Assembly: GCA_902801175.1 (NCBI GenBank)
Contig: CADCHF010000027.1
Coordinates: 1-40,163, forward strand
From: an uncultured Coriobacteriaceae bacterium
GTDB lineage: Bacteria > Actinomycetota > Coriobacteriia > Coriobacteriales > Atopobiaceae
Length of the DNA stretch: 40,163 nt
Reading direction: 5' to 3'
The notes beneath the pieces were generated by a model. It did no database searches, was not told the origin of the DNA, and saw only the letters and a program-made list of their open reading frames with translations. The translations under genes were made by a program, and so were the position numbers. Each line of letters begins with the position of its first letter. Within the stretch, counting starts at the first letter, position 1. Of the stretch, positions 31,456 to 40,163 are shown one piece after another.

Positions 31456-32514
31456 ATGGCAAACAATCCGCTCAGCATGCAGGTAAACATGGACGACTTC
31501 CTTCCCGCAACCGACGAAGAGAAGGAATACATGGTGCAGATGCGCCCCTCGTCCACGTTTTTCCGTGATGGCTGCCGCCGCCTCTTTAAGAACAAGGTGG
31601 CCTTCGTGAGCATGATCGTTATCATCCTCATCACGCTGTCATCGATCTTTATTCCCATGTTCTGGCCGTACTCCTACAAGACGCAGCTCGGCGTGCAGCC
31701 TGGACACCCCGTTGACCCGTCGTTCAACAACCTCGCTCCCATGGAGTACTCGACCACCGAGCAGGCCGCCATGGAGCGTGGCGAGTCGGTCTTCCCGCAC
31801 TTCTTTGGTACCGACGACCACGGCCGCGACTACTTCATCCGTATCGTCTACGGCACCCGTATCTCCCTGGCCGTTGGCTTCTTTGCCTCCATCATCGTGC
31901 TGGTCGTTGGCATGACGCTAGGCTCGATCGCAGGCTTTATGGGCGGGCGAGTTGACATGGTGATCATGAGAATCGTCGACGTCATCTACTCGCTGCCCGA
32001 CATGCTGATGGTCATTCTGTTGGCGTCGGTCATGCGTGAAACCCTGGGCTCGGCGCTGGAGGGCACCGTGCTTCAGGCCATCGGCTCCAACATTATCTCG
32101 CTCTTCATCATCTTTGCCCTCCTGTACTGGTGCTCCATGGCACGCCTCATCCGTGGCCAGATCCTGTCGCTGCGCGAGCAGGAGTACGTGCTTGCGGCCG
32201 AGGCCACCGGCGCCAAGGCTGGCTGGATCATCAAGACCCACCTGATCCCCAACTGCATCTCAGTCATCATCATCTCCACCGCACTGCAGATCCCGAGCGC
32301 CATCTTTACCGAGAGCTTCCTGTCGTTCCTGGGCCTGGGCGTCAACGCTCCCATGCCCTCGCTGGGCTCCCTTGCCTCCGAGGCGCTCAACGGCATCACC
32401 AGCTACTCGTACCGCCTGGTGATCCCCGCGCTCGTCATCTCGCTCATCGTGCTCTCCCTCAACCTCTTTGGTGACGGTCTGCGCGACGCCTTCGACCCCA
32501 AGCTCAACCAGTAG
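31456..32514 (+). CDS. oppC: Peptide ABC transporter permease, OppC type (system 1)
   Basis: The 352-residue inner-membrane permease has an N-terminal OppC_N region with one helix (about 50-72), a large external loop with [20 protein letters not shown], then five helices. The EAA loop is [19 protein letters not shown], and [11 protein letters not shown] and the final [13 protein letters not shown] are hallmarks. ATG 31456 is preferred over GTG 31450 because GGGAGG sits six bases upstream of the ATG. It follows oppB by 12 bp. Confidence 0.94.
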   Translation: MANNPLSMQVNMDDFLPATDEEKEYMVQMRPSSTFFRDGCRRLFKNKVAFVSMIVIILITLSSIFIPMFWPYSYKTQLGVQPGHPVDPSFNNLAPMEYSTTEQAAMERGESVFPHFFGTDDHGRDYFIRIVYGTRISLAVGFFASIIVLVVGMTLGSIAGFMGGRVDMVIMRIVDVIYSLPDMLMVILLASVMRETLGSALEGTVLQAIGSNIISLFIIFALLYWCSMARLIRGQILSLREQEYVLAAEATGAKAGWIIKTHLIPNCISVIIISTALQIPSAIFTESFLSFLGLGVNAPMPSLGSLASEALNGITSYSYRLVIPALVISLIVLSLNLFGDGLRDAFDPKLNQ

Positions 32515-32530
32515 GAAGGAGGAGCACAAC

Positions 32531-33608
32531 ATGGCATTGCTAGAAGTCAAGGACCTTCATACGTCGTTCTTCACCGACGCAGGCGAGGTCAAGGCCGTAA
32601 ACGGCGTCTCCTTCAACCTCGACCGTGGCAAGACCCTGGGCATCGTGGGCGAGTCCGGTTCGGGCAAGTCGGTGACCGCATACTCAATCATGCAGATCCT
32701 GGCCCCCACCGGAAAGATCGTCTCTGCGCGAGGTTCGAGGCAACAAGATCAGTATCATCTTCCAGGACCCCATGACCTCGCTCAACCCCACCTATACCAT
32801 TGGGCACCAGCTCATTGAGGCCATCACACTGCACACCAACCGCACCAAGCAGCAGGCGTGGGATCGTGCTGTCGAGATGCTTCAGCTCGTGGGCGTCAAC
32901 GACCCCGAGAAGCGCATGAAGCAGTACCCGCACGAGCACTCCGGCGGCATGCGCCAGCGCGTCATGATCGCAATGGCACTTGCCTGCGAGCCTGACATCC
33001 TCATTGCCGACGAGCCCACCACGGCTCTCGACGTGACCATCCAGGCCCAGATCCTCGAGCTCATGCAAAAGCTCCAAAAGGAGCTGGGCATGGCCATTAT
33101 CATGATCACGCACGACCTGGGCGTCGTTGCCCAGATGTGCGACGAAATCGTGGTCATGTACGCCGGCAGCTACTGCGAGCGCGGAACCGCCGAGGACATC
33201 TTCTACAACCCCAAGCACGAGTACACCAAGGGGCTGCTGCGCTCCATCCCAACCACCGGCAGCCGCGGCCAAAAGCTGCAGCCCATCACCGGTACCCCCA
33301 TCGACCTGCTCAACCTTCCCGAGGGCTGCCCCTTTGCCCCGCGTTGCGACGCGGCCATGAAGATCTGCATCCACAAGGCCCCCGAGAACATGGACCTGGG
33401 CGGGCAGCACAAGGCGTCGTGCTGGATGAACGTGAAAGCCAAGATGGAGGCCGACCTCGCGGCGGCGCAGGAAGCCGAGAAGGCCCGCATTGCGGCCGAG
33501 GAGGCTCGTCGTGCCACGCCCAAGGGCATCGTTGACGACATTACCCGCGAGGTCGAGGCGGAACTTGCCGCAGAGGCCAAGGCAAACGAGGAAGGCGGTG
33601 AGGCGTAA
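32531..33608 (+). pseudogene. oppD: oppD ATPase with internal deletion and frameshift
   Basis: The gene starts well (GGAGGA, ATG 32531) and encodes the N-terminal ABC domain with Walker A GESGSGKS, but the frame fails after GKIVS near 32725. The correct continuation, [18 protein letters not shown], is in another frame. About 19-20 codons normally separate these segments; only about 7 nt remain, so roughly 50 bp appear lost in a number not divisible by three. The original frame stops at 32818 (95 residues). The downstream frame to 33608 keeps the signature HSGGMRQR, Walker [13 protein letters not shown], the Oligo_HPY motif GCPFAPRCD and an Ala/Glu-rich coiled tail. Either a recent pseudogene or an assembly error; flanking opp genes are intact. 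Confidence 0.85.
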
Positions 33609-34594
33609 TGGCACAGGCCAATGAGACGCCGCTGGTTGACGTACGTCACCTCAAGGAGTACTTCCCGGTTAACACCGGCTTCTTCAAGTCCATTCCCCTC
33701 AAGGCCGTCGACGACGTGAGCTTCCAGATCAAGCGCGGCGAGACGCTGGGCCTGGTAGGGGAGTCCGGCTGCGGCAAGACCACCGTGGGCCGCACCATCC
33801 TGCACCTCTACGAGCCCACCGACGGCGAGGTCGTCTACGACGGCCGTCCCATCAAGTCCAAGGCCGACATCGACTGGTTCCGCACCAAGTCGACGATGGT
33901 CTTCCAGGACCCGTACTCCTCGCTCAACCCCCGCATGACGGTCTCTGACATCATCGGCGAGCCCCTCGACGTGCACCACATGTGCTCCAACCCCAAGGAG
34001 CGCGAGGAGAGGATCTTGGCCCTCATGGACCGCGTGGGCCTCAACTCCGAGCACGCCAGCCGCTACGCTCACGAGTTCTCTGGCGGCCAGCGCCAGCGCA
34101 TTGGCATTGCCCGCTCGCTGGCGGTCAACCCCGAGTTCATCGTGTGCGACGAGCCGGTCTCGGCACTCGACGTGTCCATTCAGGCGCAGGTCATCAACAT
34201 GTTTGACGAGCTGCAGGACGAGATGGGCCTCACCTATCTCTTCATTGCCCACGACCTGCTGGTCGTGCGCCACATCTCCGACCGCATCGCCGTCATGTAT
34301 CTTGGCAAGATGGTCGAGCTGGCCGATGCCGAGGAGATCTACGACCATCCTCTGCATCCCTATACCAAGTCGCTCATCTCGGCGGTTCCCATTCCGGACC
34401 CCAAGATCGCCCGCGCCAACAAGCGCATCCCGCTGCAGGGCGACATCCCGAGCCCGCTGAACGCTCCCTCCGGATGCCCGTTCCGCACCCGTTGCCCGCA
34501 TGCCACCGAGGCCTGCGCGCAGTCGATGCCCGAGTTCAAGGAAGTGTCGGATGGCCACTTTGTTGCATGCCATCGCACGGCCGAGGTCAACTAG
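33608..34594 (+). CDS. oppF: Peptide ABC transporter ATP-binding protein, OppF type (system 1)
   Basis: The 328-residue ATPase has Walker [10 protein letters not shown] (51-59), Q-loop [14 protein letters not shown], signature [16 protein letters not shown] (from residue 156), Walker [13 protein letters not shown], the H-loop FIAHDLLVV, and the C-terminal Oligo_HPY motif [11 protein letters not shown]. It normally pairs with OppD as a heterodimer. Its ATG overlaps the oppD stop by one base (TAATG), implying translational coupling. If OppD is truly lost, OppF would have to act alone or with another partner. Confidence 0.95.
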   Translation: MAQANETPLVDVRHLKEYFPVNTGFFKSIPLKAVDDVSFQIKRGETLGLVGESGCGKTTVGRTILHLYEPTDGEVVYDGRPIKSKADIDWFRTKSTMVFQDPYSSLNPRMTVSDIIGEPLDVHHMCSNPKEREERILALMDRVGLNSEHASRYAHEFSGGQRQRIGIARSLAVNPEFIVCDEPVSALDVSIQAQVINMFDELQDEMGLTYLFIAHDLLVVRHISDRIAVMYLGKMVELADAEEIYDHPLHPYTKSLISAVPIPDPKIARANKRIPLQGDIPSPLNAPSGCPFRTRCPHATEACAQSMPEFKEVSDGHFVACHRTAEVN

Positions 34595-34648
34595 CGGCGC
34601 ACTGCAAACGGTAGCATTTTGCTGGTAGACGATTAATCTGTTCCAAAA

Positions 34649-34675
34649 GCGTCCATCGATGAAATCGGTGGGCGC
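34649..34675 (+). terminator. Hairpin between oppF and the first oppA
   Basis: A 12-bp stem (34649-34660 with 34664-34675, two G-T pairs, loop GAA) is not followed by a T-run. It lies just upstream of the oppA -10 and may stabilise the oppF mRNA end or reduce read-through. Confidence 0.4.
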
Positions 34676-34681
34676 TTGGCC

Positions 34682-34687
34682 TATAAT
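34682..34687 (+). promoter_or_regulatory. -10 element of the first oppA
   Basis: A perfect TATAAT lies 43 bp before the start codon; no strong -35 is visible. A separate promoter fits the need for more binding protein than transporter. Confidence 0.6.
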
Positions 34688-34729
34688 GCACGTTTGTGTG
34701 TTTCTATACATATTTGAAGGGAGAACACT

Positions 34730-36556
34730 ATGTCCAACCTGTCTCGCAGGGGCTTCCTGGGCTCCATGGGCGCCTTTGGTGGCGCAATGGTTCTCGTCGG
34801 CTGCGGTGGCTCCAACTCTGGTGACGGTGCCGCTACCGACACCGCTTCCGATGCTGCCGTCGAGAGCGTCGACACCGCTTCCCTGAGCCCTGAGGACGCC
34901 GAGAAGGCTCGCGCCGAGATCCGTCGCGCCATTGGCCTGCTCTTCGACCGTGTCTACATCTGCAACGACATCGCTCAGGCCGACCAGATCCCGGCCAGCA
35001 CCTTCGTGTGCCAGGGCGTTGGCGAGCCCGACGGCTCCGACTTCATGCAGAACGCTGGTCGTGGCAACGGTACCGGCTACTATGACGTCGAGCAGGAGGC
35101 CCTCGAGGCCAACTTCAACGAGGCCGTCAACGTCCTCAAGAAGTACTACGAGTACGACGAGGCCAACGGTGTCTTCACCAACTTCCCGTCCATGACCTAC
35201 CTGTACAACACCAACGAGGCCCACAAGGCCATCGGTGAGTACCTCCAGAGCGCCCTCGCTGCCGTCGGCATCGAGATGACCATGGAGAACCAGGAGTGGG
35301 CAACCTTCCTGAACACCCGTAAGGCTGGCGACTACTCCATCGCCCGTAACGGCTGGATCATGGACTACACCGACCCCATCTGCATGCTCGACATGTGGAC
35401 CTCGGGCTCCGGCAACAACGACGCCCAGTTTGGCAAGGGCGACCACGCCGGCATCGCTGCCTACGACCTCGACATCTCCGACCTCGGCTACGACCTCAAG
35501 GTCGAGGGTGGCACCTGGGCTGACACCTACGACAAGCTCATCGAGACCATCAACACCGAGTCCGACCAGACGAAGCGCTTCCAGCTCATGCACCGCGCTG
35601 AGGACTTCATCATGGACACCGGCGCTATTTGCCCGCTGTACTACTACACCAACCCCTACCTCCTGAACAAGGACGTCGAGGGCTTCTACGTCACCCCGCT
35701 GGGCTTCTCTCACTTCGACAAGACCACCGTGGGCGGCAAGGGCGACTCCATCTCCGTCACCTATGGCTCCGAGCCCGACACGCTCGACCCCGCTCTCAAC
35801 TCCGCTGTTGACGGCGCCACCACGCTCGTCCACACCTTCGAGGGCCTGGCCCGCTGGGCCAACAACGGCGACGGCACCTACTCCATCGAGCCGGCCTGCG
35901 CCGAGGAGATGGTCGAGGGCGTCACCAACGACGACGGCACCGTTACCTACACCTACACCCTGCGCGACGGCCTCAACTGGTCTGACGGCAAGCCGCTGAC
36001 CGCCAAGGACTTCGAGTTTGCTTGGAAGCGCGCTGCTTCTGAGGAGCTCGGCGCCGACTACGGCGAGATGTACTCCGTCGTCGTTGGTTACCCCAACGAC
36101 CTCGCCGTCACCGCCAAGGACGACAAGACCCTTGAGGTCACCACGACCAACCTCATCGCCTACTGGGACGAGCTCATGGCCTTCCCCGTGTTCTACCCCG
36201 TGCGCGAGGACGTCGTTGCCGACGAGTCCTGGGCAACCGACCCCAAGACCTACATCTGCAATGGTCCTTACAGCATCTCCGACTGGAAGCACAACTCCGT
36301 CATCACCCTCACCAAGCGCGAGGACTACTGGGATGCCGCCAACATCACCATGAACGAGATCAAGTGGTTCCTGTCCGACGACAGCAACACCAACCTCGCT
36401 AACTGGGAGAAGGGCGACTGGCACTTCATCGACGAGATCCCGACCAACGAGATGGCTCGCGTCAAGGAGGAGTACGCCGACCAGTATGTGGTCGCTCCTT
36501 ACGCCGGCACCTACTACGTCTGCTGGAACGTCAACGAGAACATCCTTCCCGCGTAA
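34730..36556 (+). CDS. Oligopeptide-binding lipoprotein (SBP family 5) with circularly permuted halves
   Basis: The 608-residue extracellular lipoprotein probably feeds peptides to the OppBCDF permease. The leader has SRRGFLG (Tat-like) and lipobox LVGC (C25). The next part (about 51-334) is what normally forms the second half of such proteins: EIRRAIGLLFDR, YLQSALAAVGIEM, ARNGWIMDYTDP, ending GFYVTPLGFSHFD. Then, after GGKG, the normal first half follows (339-608): SISVTYGSEPDTLDPALNS, VTYTYTLRDGLNWSDGKP, NGPYSISDWK, ending TYYVCWNVNENILPA and the stop. Joining the end to residue 51 (ILPA to SLSPEDAEKARAEIRRAI) restores canonical order. The neighbouring paralogue at 36892 has normal order. 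GGGAGA precedes the ATG. Confidence 0.88.
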   Translation: MSNLSRRGFLGSMGAFGGAMVLVGCGGSNSGDGAATDTASDAAVESVDTASLSPEDAEKARAEIRRAIGLLFDRVYICNDIAQADQIPASTFVCQGVGEPDGSDFMQNAGRGNGTGYYDVEQEALEANFNEAVNVLKKYYEYDEANGVFTNFPSMTYLYNTNEAHKAIGEYLQSALAAVGIEMTMENQEWATFLNTRKAGDYSIARNGWIMDYTDPICMLDMWTSGSGNNDAQFGKGDHAGIAAYDLDISDLGYDLKVEGGTWADTYDKLIETINTESDQTKRFQLMHRAEDFIMDTGAICPLYYYTNPYLLNKDVEGFYVTPLGFSHFDKTTVGGKGDSISVTYGSEPDTLDPALNSAVDGATTLVHTFEGLARWANNGDGTYSIEPACAEEMVEGVTNDDGTVTYTYTLRDGLNWSDGKPLTAKDFEFAWKRAASEELGADYGEMYSVVVGYPNDLAVTAKDDKTLEVTTTNLIAYWDELMAFPVFYPVREDVVADESWATDPKTYICNGPYSISDWKHNSVITLTKREDYWDAANITMNEIKWFLSDDSNTNLANWEKGDWHFIDEIPTNEMARVKEEYADQYVVAPYAGTYYVCWNVNENILPA

Positions 36557-36587
36557 GGCGTAACTGCAGATAGCCTCTAGGCTCATC

Positions 36588-36619
36588 AAGGCCCGTCCCA
36601 CCCCTGGGGCGGGCCTTTT
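36588..36619 (+). terminator. Terminator after the permuted oppA
   Basis: AAGGCCCGTCCC (36588-36599) pairs with GGGGCGGGCCTT (36606-36617) with one G-T pair, followed by TTTT to 36619. Confidence 0.9.
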
Positions 36620-36829
36620 GCGTGCGCAGGACCTGCGCCGGCTCTGCGGCTGCAGAGTGGGCGATAGGGGAGGTTCCCGCTGCGCCGTGCACGAAATAAT
36701 CTTCAACTTTACGAGGACTGGCGATTCGCTAAATGTGTCAAGCTCCTGCGTTTCTGTGTCAGAACTGTTGCGTAACCGTATCTTTCACGTTTGCATATGC
36801 GTCTTGAGGTCCGCACAAACAATCAATTC

Positions 36830-36857
36830 TTGTAGTGTTCAATAACGCTCTTATCAA
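36830..36857 (+). promoter_or_regulatory. Candidate promoter of the second oppA
   Basis: TTGTAG at 36830-36835 and TATCAA at 36852-36857 are separated by 16 bp, within a 270-bp AT-richer gap (36620-36891) that shows no gene. Two GTGTCA-like hexamers at 36737 and 36756 are probably chance. Confidence 0.4.
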
Positions 36858-36891
36858 TGGTCGTTCACTGTGACAAAGGATGTGAAACTAC

Positions 36892-38604
36892 ATGAGCAAG
36901 AACCTCTCTCGTCGCTCCTTCTTCGGCTTCTCTGGAGCAACTTCCGCCCTTCTTCTGGCCGCTTGCGGCGGTTCCGGTGACGGTGGTTCCGACGCCGCTC
37001 CCGCAGCTGAGGGCGAGAGCATCGGCGTTATGCTCTACACCAACGTGATGTCCCTCGACACCGACCTTGCCACCGACGGCGACTCCTTCGAGGTCATCGC
37101 TGACTGCATTGACGGCCTCATGCAGATGGACGCCGACGGCGCCGCCATCCCGGCTCTTGCCGAGTCCACCGACATCTCCGAGGACGGCTGCACCTGGACC
37201 TTCCACCTGCGCGATGCCAAGTGGTCCAACGGCACCCCCGTCACCGCCAACGACTTCGTCTTTGCATGGCGTCGCATCTGCAAGAACGCCGGCGAGTACG
37301 CCTACATGATGAGCGACATCGGCCAGATCAAGGGCGCAGCTGCCATCGTCAACGGCGAGGAGGCCGACGAGACCACCCTGGCCGTCTCTGCCACCGACGA
37401 CAAGACCCTCGTCGTCGAGCTCGAGGTCCCCGTGCCCTACTTCGACTCCCTCATGTACTTCCCGACCTTCTATCCCATCAACGAGGAGTTCTACAACAGC
37501 CTCGACGACGGCGCCTATGGCACCAGCCCCGACACCTTCCTGTCTTGCGGCGCCTTCGTGCTCTCCGACTACCTGCCCGGCACCGCAAACCTGTCCGTCA
37601 CCAAGAACCCCGACTACTGGGATGCTGAGCGTATCTGGCTCTCTGGCATCAACTACCAGGTCGTTGGCTCTTCCGACAACGCCCTCACCGCTTTCAAGAA
37701 CAACTCTCTCGACGTCGTCATGATCAGCGGCAACCAGGTCGCCGCTGCCAAGGAGGACGCTGACCTCGCCGACAAGCTCGTTGTCACCGGTGCTGGCTAC
37801 ATGTGGTACCTCACCTTCTCCCAGACCGAGAAGAACGCCCAGGGCGGCATGCTTGCCAACCAGAACCTGCGTCTGGCCATCACCAACGCCATCGACCGCG
37901 AGGCTCTCGTTGACAACTACGTCATGGACGGCTCCATTGCCACCTACACCGCCGTTCCGCCTCAGTTTGCCGCCAGCGCAACCACCGGCGACGACTTCTC
38001 GGCCGACCAGGAGATGTTCGCCGACTACATCGGCTATGACGTTGAGCGCGCTCAGAAGTTCTTCGAGGACGCCAAGAAGGAGCTCAAGGCCGACGCCTTC
38101 GAGTTCACGCTGATCTACGGCAACAACGAGGGCGACGAGGTCACCAAGGTCGCTCAGGCCATCAAGGAGCAGGTCGAGGCCAACCTCTCTGGCATCACCC
38201 TCAACCTCCAGGCCATGAGCAAGGCCGAGCGTCTCGACAAGATGCAGAACGACAACTACGACGTCGCTCTCACCCGCTGGGGGCCCGACTACGCCGACCC
38301 CATGACCTACCTCGGCATGTGGATCACCAACAACTCCAACAACTATGGCTTCTGGAGCAACGCTGACTACGACAAGCTCATCGCTGACTGCACCACCGGT
38401 GAGTACGTCTCCGACTACGACGCTCGTTGGGCAGCCCTTTACGAGGCCGAGACTCTGGTCATGCAGGAGGCCGTCATCGCCCCGCTGTACACCAAGGCAA
38501 ACGCCAACCTCATCAACCCGGCTGTCCAGAACATCGAGTTCCACCCGGTAGCACTCAACCGCGTGTACAAGAACACGACGGCCATGGATCTCAAGAACGA
38601 CTAA
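36892..38604 (+). CDS. Oligopeptide-binding lipoprotein (SBP family 5), canonical order
   Basis: This 570-residue extracellular solute-binding lipoprotein belongs to the second transporter. The leader contains SRRSFFG (Tat-like twin Arg) and lipobox LAAC (C25), then a Gly/Ser/Asp-rich linker. The domain order is normal: CTWTFHLRDAKWSNGTPV and FVFAWRRI in the first lobe, FLSCGAFVLSDYLPG, the hinge YMWYLTFSQTEKN with NLRLAITNAIDREALVDN (about 325-342), then YDVALTRWGPDYADPMTYL. AAAGGATG precedes the ATG. It is followed by an attenuator-like hairpin and the permease genes. Confidence 0.94.
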   Translation: MSKNLSRRSFFGFSGATSALLLAACGGSGDGGSDAAPAAEGESIGVMLYTNVMSLDTDLATDGDSFEVIADCIDGLMQMDADGAAIPALAESTDISEDGCTWTFHLRDAKWSNGTPVTANDFVFAWRRICKNAGEYAYMMSDIGQIKGAAAIVNGEEADETTLAVSATDDKTLVVELEVPVPYFDSLMYFPTFYPINEEFYNSLDDGAYGTSPDTFLSCGAFVLSDYLPGTANLSVTKNPDYWDAERIWLSGINYQVVGSSDNALTAFKNNSLDVVMISGNQVAAAKEDADLADKLVVTGAGYMWYLTFSQTEKNAQGGMLANQNLRLAITNAIDREALVDNYVMDGSIATYTAVPPQFAASATTGDDFSADQEMFADYIGYDVERAQKFFEDAKKELKADAFEFTLIYGNNEGDEVTKVAQAIKEQVEANLSGITLNLQAMSKAERLDKMQNDNYDVALTRWGPDYADPMTYLGMWITNNSNNYGFWSNADYDKLIADCTTGEYVSDYDARWAALYEAETLVMQEAVIAPLYTKANANLINPAVQNIEFHPVALNRVYKNTTAMDLKND

Positions 38605-38630
38605 GCTCACCTACGCTCGTACGTACAACG

Positions 38631-38672
38631 GGGTGCCGGAGGCAAGCCCTGCTCCGGCACCCGTCTTATTTG
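38631..38672 (+). terminator. Hairpin between the second oppA and its permease genes
   Basis: GGGTGCCGGA (38631-38640) pairs with TCCGGCACCC (38653-38662), loop 12 nt, followed by GTCTTATTT. Located inside the operon, it may act as a partial terminator that keeps binding-protein mRNA in excess over permease mRNA. Confidence 0.65.
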
Positions 38673-38685
38673 GGAAGAGCCACCT

Positions 38686-39633
38686 ATGAAGAAGTACATT
38701 CTCAAACGAATTGTGATGTCAGCGCTCACGTTGCTGCTCATCACCTTCGTGCTCTTTGTGCTCGTGCGCATCATGCCGGGCAATCCCTTCCCCTCCGAAC
38801 GCATGAGCGCCGAACAGATTGCCAACAAGCGTGCCGAGATGGGCCTCGACGACCCCATTCCCACGCAGTTCGTCCGCTACCTCGGTGGCGTTTTGCACGG
38901 CGACTTTGGCAAGGGCACTTCGCTCTACTACGGCGCCCCCATCAAGACCGTGTTGGGCCAGTGCATCAAGAACTCGTTCCGCATTGGTGGCCTGGCCATT
39001 CTCATTGGCACGGCAGTGGGCCTGTTCTTGGGCATCACGGCGGCCCTCAACAAGGGGAAGTTCCTCGATGCCTTCTGCACCGTCTTCTCAATTGTGGGCG
39101 TGTGCGTGCCGGGCTACGTGTTCCTCATCTTCTTGCAGTACTACTTCTCGTACAAGATTCACCTGTTCCCGTACTTCTTCGACGCGTCGCACTTCATGCA
39201 CTCGGCTGTTCTACCGTCGCTTTCGCTTTCGCTCTTCACCATGAGTACGGTCGCGCGCTTCACGCGCAACGAGATGGTCGAGGTCATGGACTCCGACTAC
39301 GTGCATCTGGCCGAGAGCAAGGGCATGTACGGCAGCAAGCTGGTAATTAGGCACATCCTGCGCAACGCCCTCATTCCCATCGTCACGGTGCTGGCGCCCC
39401 TCATCGTCGACCTGCTTACCGGTGCCCTGGTCGTTGAGAAGATCTATGGCATCAACGGCATCGGCAAGCTCATGGTCGACGCCATCGCGGGCGAGGGCAT
39501 CGACTACAACTACGTGCTCGCGCTGGGCATTCTCTACTCCGCCCTCTACATTGGCATCATGCTCGTCGTAGACATCCTCTACGGCCTGCTCGACCCGCGC
39601 ATCCGCGTTGCTTCCTCGGGAGATGATGCTTAA
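38686..39633 (+). CDS. Peptide ABC transporter permease, OppB type (system 2)
   Basis: The 315-residue inner-membrane permease has about six helices. The N-terminal KKYILKRIVMSALTLLLITF and VRIMPGNPFPSE are the OppB/DppB leader, followed by LHGDFGKGTS. The EAA loop is DSDYVHLAESKGMYGSKLVI. The C-terminus has LLDPRIRVAS. GGAAG lies upstream of the ATG at 38686. It is a paralogue of the OppB at 30517 but clearly diverged, so the two systems probably have different substrates. Confidence 0.93.
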   Translation: MKKYILKRIVMSALTLLLITFVLFVLVRIMPGNPFPSERMSAEQIANKRAEMGLDDPIPTQFVRYLGGVLHGDFGKGTSLYYGAPIKTVLGQCIKNSFRIGGLAILIGTAVGLFLGITAALNKGKFLDAFCTVFSIVGVCVPGYVFLIFLQYYFSYKIHLFPYFFDASHFMHSAVLPSLSLSLFTMSTVARFTRNEMVEVMDSDYVHLAESKGMYGSKLVIRHILRNALIPIVTVLAPLIVDLLTGALVVEKIYGINGIGKLMVDAIAGEGIDYNYVLALGILYSALYIGIMLVVDILYGLLDPRIRVASSGDDA

Positions 39634-40163
39634 ATGAGCGAGACCACCTACACGCCGACCGCCCAGGACTTTGAGTTCCTCACCGGCCGCGACATCACCA
39701 CCGACAAGAACTTTGCCTCCCAGAGCTATTGGAAGGGCGTTGCGATTCACTTCTACCGCAACCGCCGTGCCATGATTGGCGTTGCCATCGTTTCCATCAT
39801 CATCCTGCTCGCGGTCATTGGCCCGGTGCTCAGCCCCTATGGCTACCGCGACATCGTCTCGTTTGTGGACGAGAGCGGCAAGCAGGTCGTGGCCAAGGGC
39901 ATCTCGCCGCAGTTTGGCCATGCCGGCGACGGCCCCTTCGACCATCTGACTTTCCTCTTTGGCACCGACGACCTCGGTCGCGACCTGTGGACCCGTACCT
40001 GGCAGGGCGCCCGCATCTCGCTGATCATCGCCTTTGTCACGATCATCATCGACATGATCATCGGTATGAGCTACGGCCTCATCTCGGGTTACTTTGGCGG
40101 TGCGGTCGACTCCGTCATGCAGCGCATCGTTGAGGTGGCAAACTCCGTGCCGCGTCTGGTCAT
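39634..40163 (+). CDS. Peptide ABC transporter permease, OppC type (system 2), 3' end outside window
   Basis: The first 176 codons are in the window. ATG 39634 immediately follows the TAA of the upstream permease gene, so translation is coupled. The encoded part has a polar N-terminus, HFYRNRRAMIGVAIVSIIIL (helix about 48-68), an external loop with LFGTDDLGRDLWTRTWQGAR, which is the OppC signature, and the next two helices. The frame is open at the right edge; oppD and oppF equivalents would be expected downstream. Confidence 0.93.
   Translation, partial: MSETTYTPTAQDFEFLTGRDITTDKNFASQSYWKGVAIHFYRNRRAMIGVAIVSIIILLAVIGPVLSPYGYRDIVSFVDESGKQVVAKGISPQFGHAGDGPFDHLTFLFGTDDLGRDLWTRTWQGARISLIIAFVTIIIDMIIGMSYGLISGYFGGAVDSVMQRIVEVANSVPRLV

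Noticed and set aside
33203..36706. 1167-residue minus-strand open frame across oppD, oppF and oppA
   Set aside because: It spans three clear genes and two intergenic regions in antisense, with low-complexity Val/Gly/Ala content. It is a shadow of third-position GC bias.
36730..36765. Another LIR relic upstream of the second oppA (GTGTCA-like words)
   Set aside because: Only two isolated hexamers occur, without the arm core, loop signature or facing palindrome.

Overview
The window is about 40 kb of dense, GC-rich bacterial chromosome with purine-rich ribosome binding sites (GGAGG type) and frequent start/stop overlaps. The alaS-ruvX-mltG-yqeG-aroK-aroB-like-pepP gene order, a SigB/SigF-type sigma module, Opp transporters with Tat-type lipoprotein leaders and a fused larC suggest an actinobacterium of the class Coriobacteriia (Olsenella/Atopobium/Collinsella relatives). 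This placement is inferred from content and style, not from a search.

Layout. 1-1236: 3' part of larC (nickel-pincer cofactor assembly) with a very long His-rich stretch built partly on a 16-copy hexanucleotide repeat. 1617-9761: single genes and small groups: a UMF1-type MFS exporter, a zinc-dependent phospholipase C-like protein overlapping an orphan vsr endonuclease, a PPP-type phosphatase, two tandem histidine phosphatases, an SGNH hydrolase and an ATP-grasp-like protein. 10184-15019: a surface-modification operon with a GtrB-like polyprenyl-phosphate glycosyltransferase, a GT-C membrane transferase, a GtrA-like flippase and an acyltransferase-3. 15173-18893: a dGTPase-like HD hydrolase, a class I glutamine amidotransferase-like hydrolase and rarA. 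19043-20842: a three-gene stress-sigma module (membrane coiled-coil protein, degenerate RsbW-like protein, SigB/F-type sigma) behind a candidate SigB-type promoter. 21345-29194: the alaS to pepP operon, including a 3-dehydroquinate synthase homologue that lacks its active-site residues. 29258-29333: tRNA-Ala(CGC), followed by a duplicated copy of its 3' end and strong hairpins. 30178-40163: secG and two oligopeptide ABC transporters. The first (oppBCDF-A) carries a deletion/frameshift in oppD and an OppA whose two halves are in swapped order; the second (A-B-C) has canonical order and runs off the window.

The most novel structure is a dispersed family of about 131-134 bp elements, always between transcription units (1342, 16490, 20999, 29597, plus a partial copy at 29834). 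Each has 34-36 bp inverted arms around a conserved 61-62 nt loop. Each arm itself carries a GTGTGTCA/TGACACAC palindrome (GTGTC only at one end of the first copy), and each element or locus is followed on the right by spaced TGACACRCCC units. Arm changes occur on both sides together. I recognise no named family for it. The second highlight is the circularly permuted peptide-binding lipoprotein at 34730-36556.
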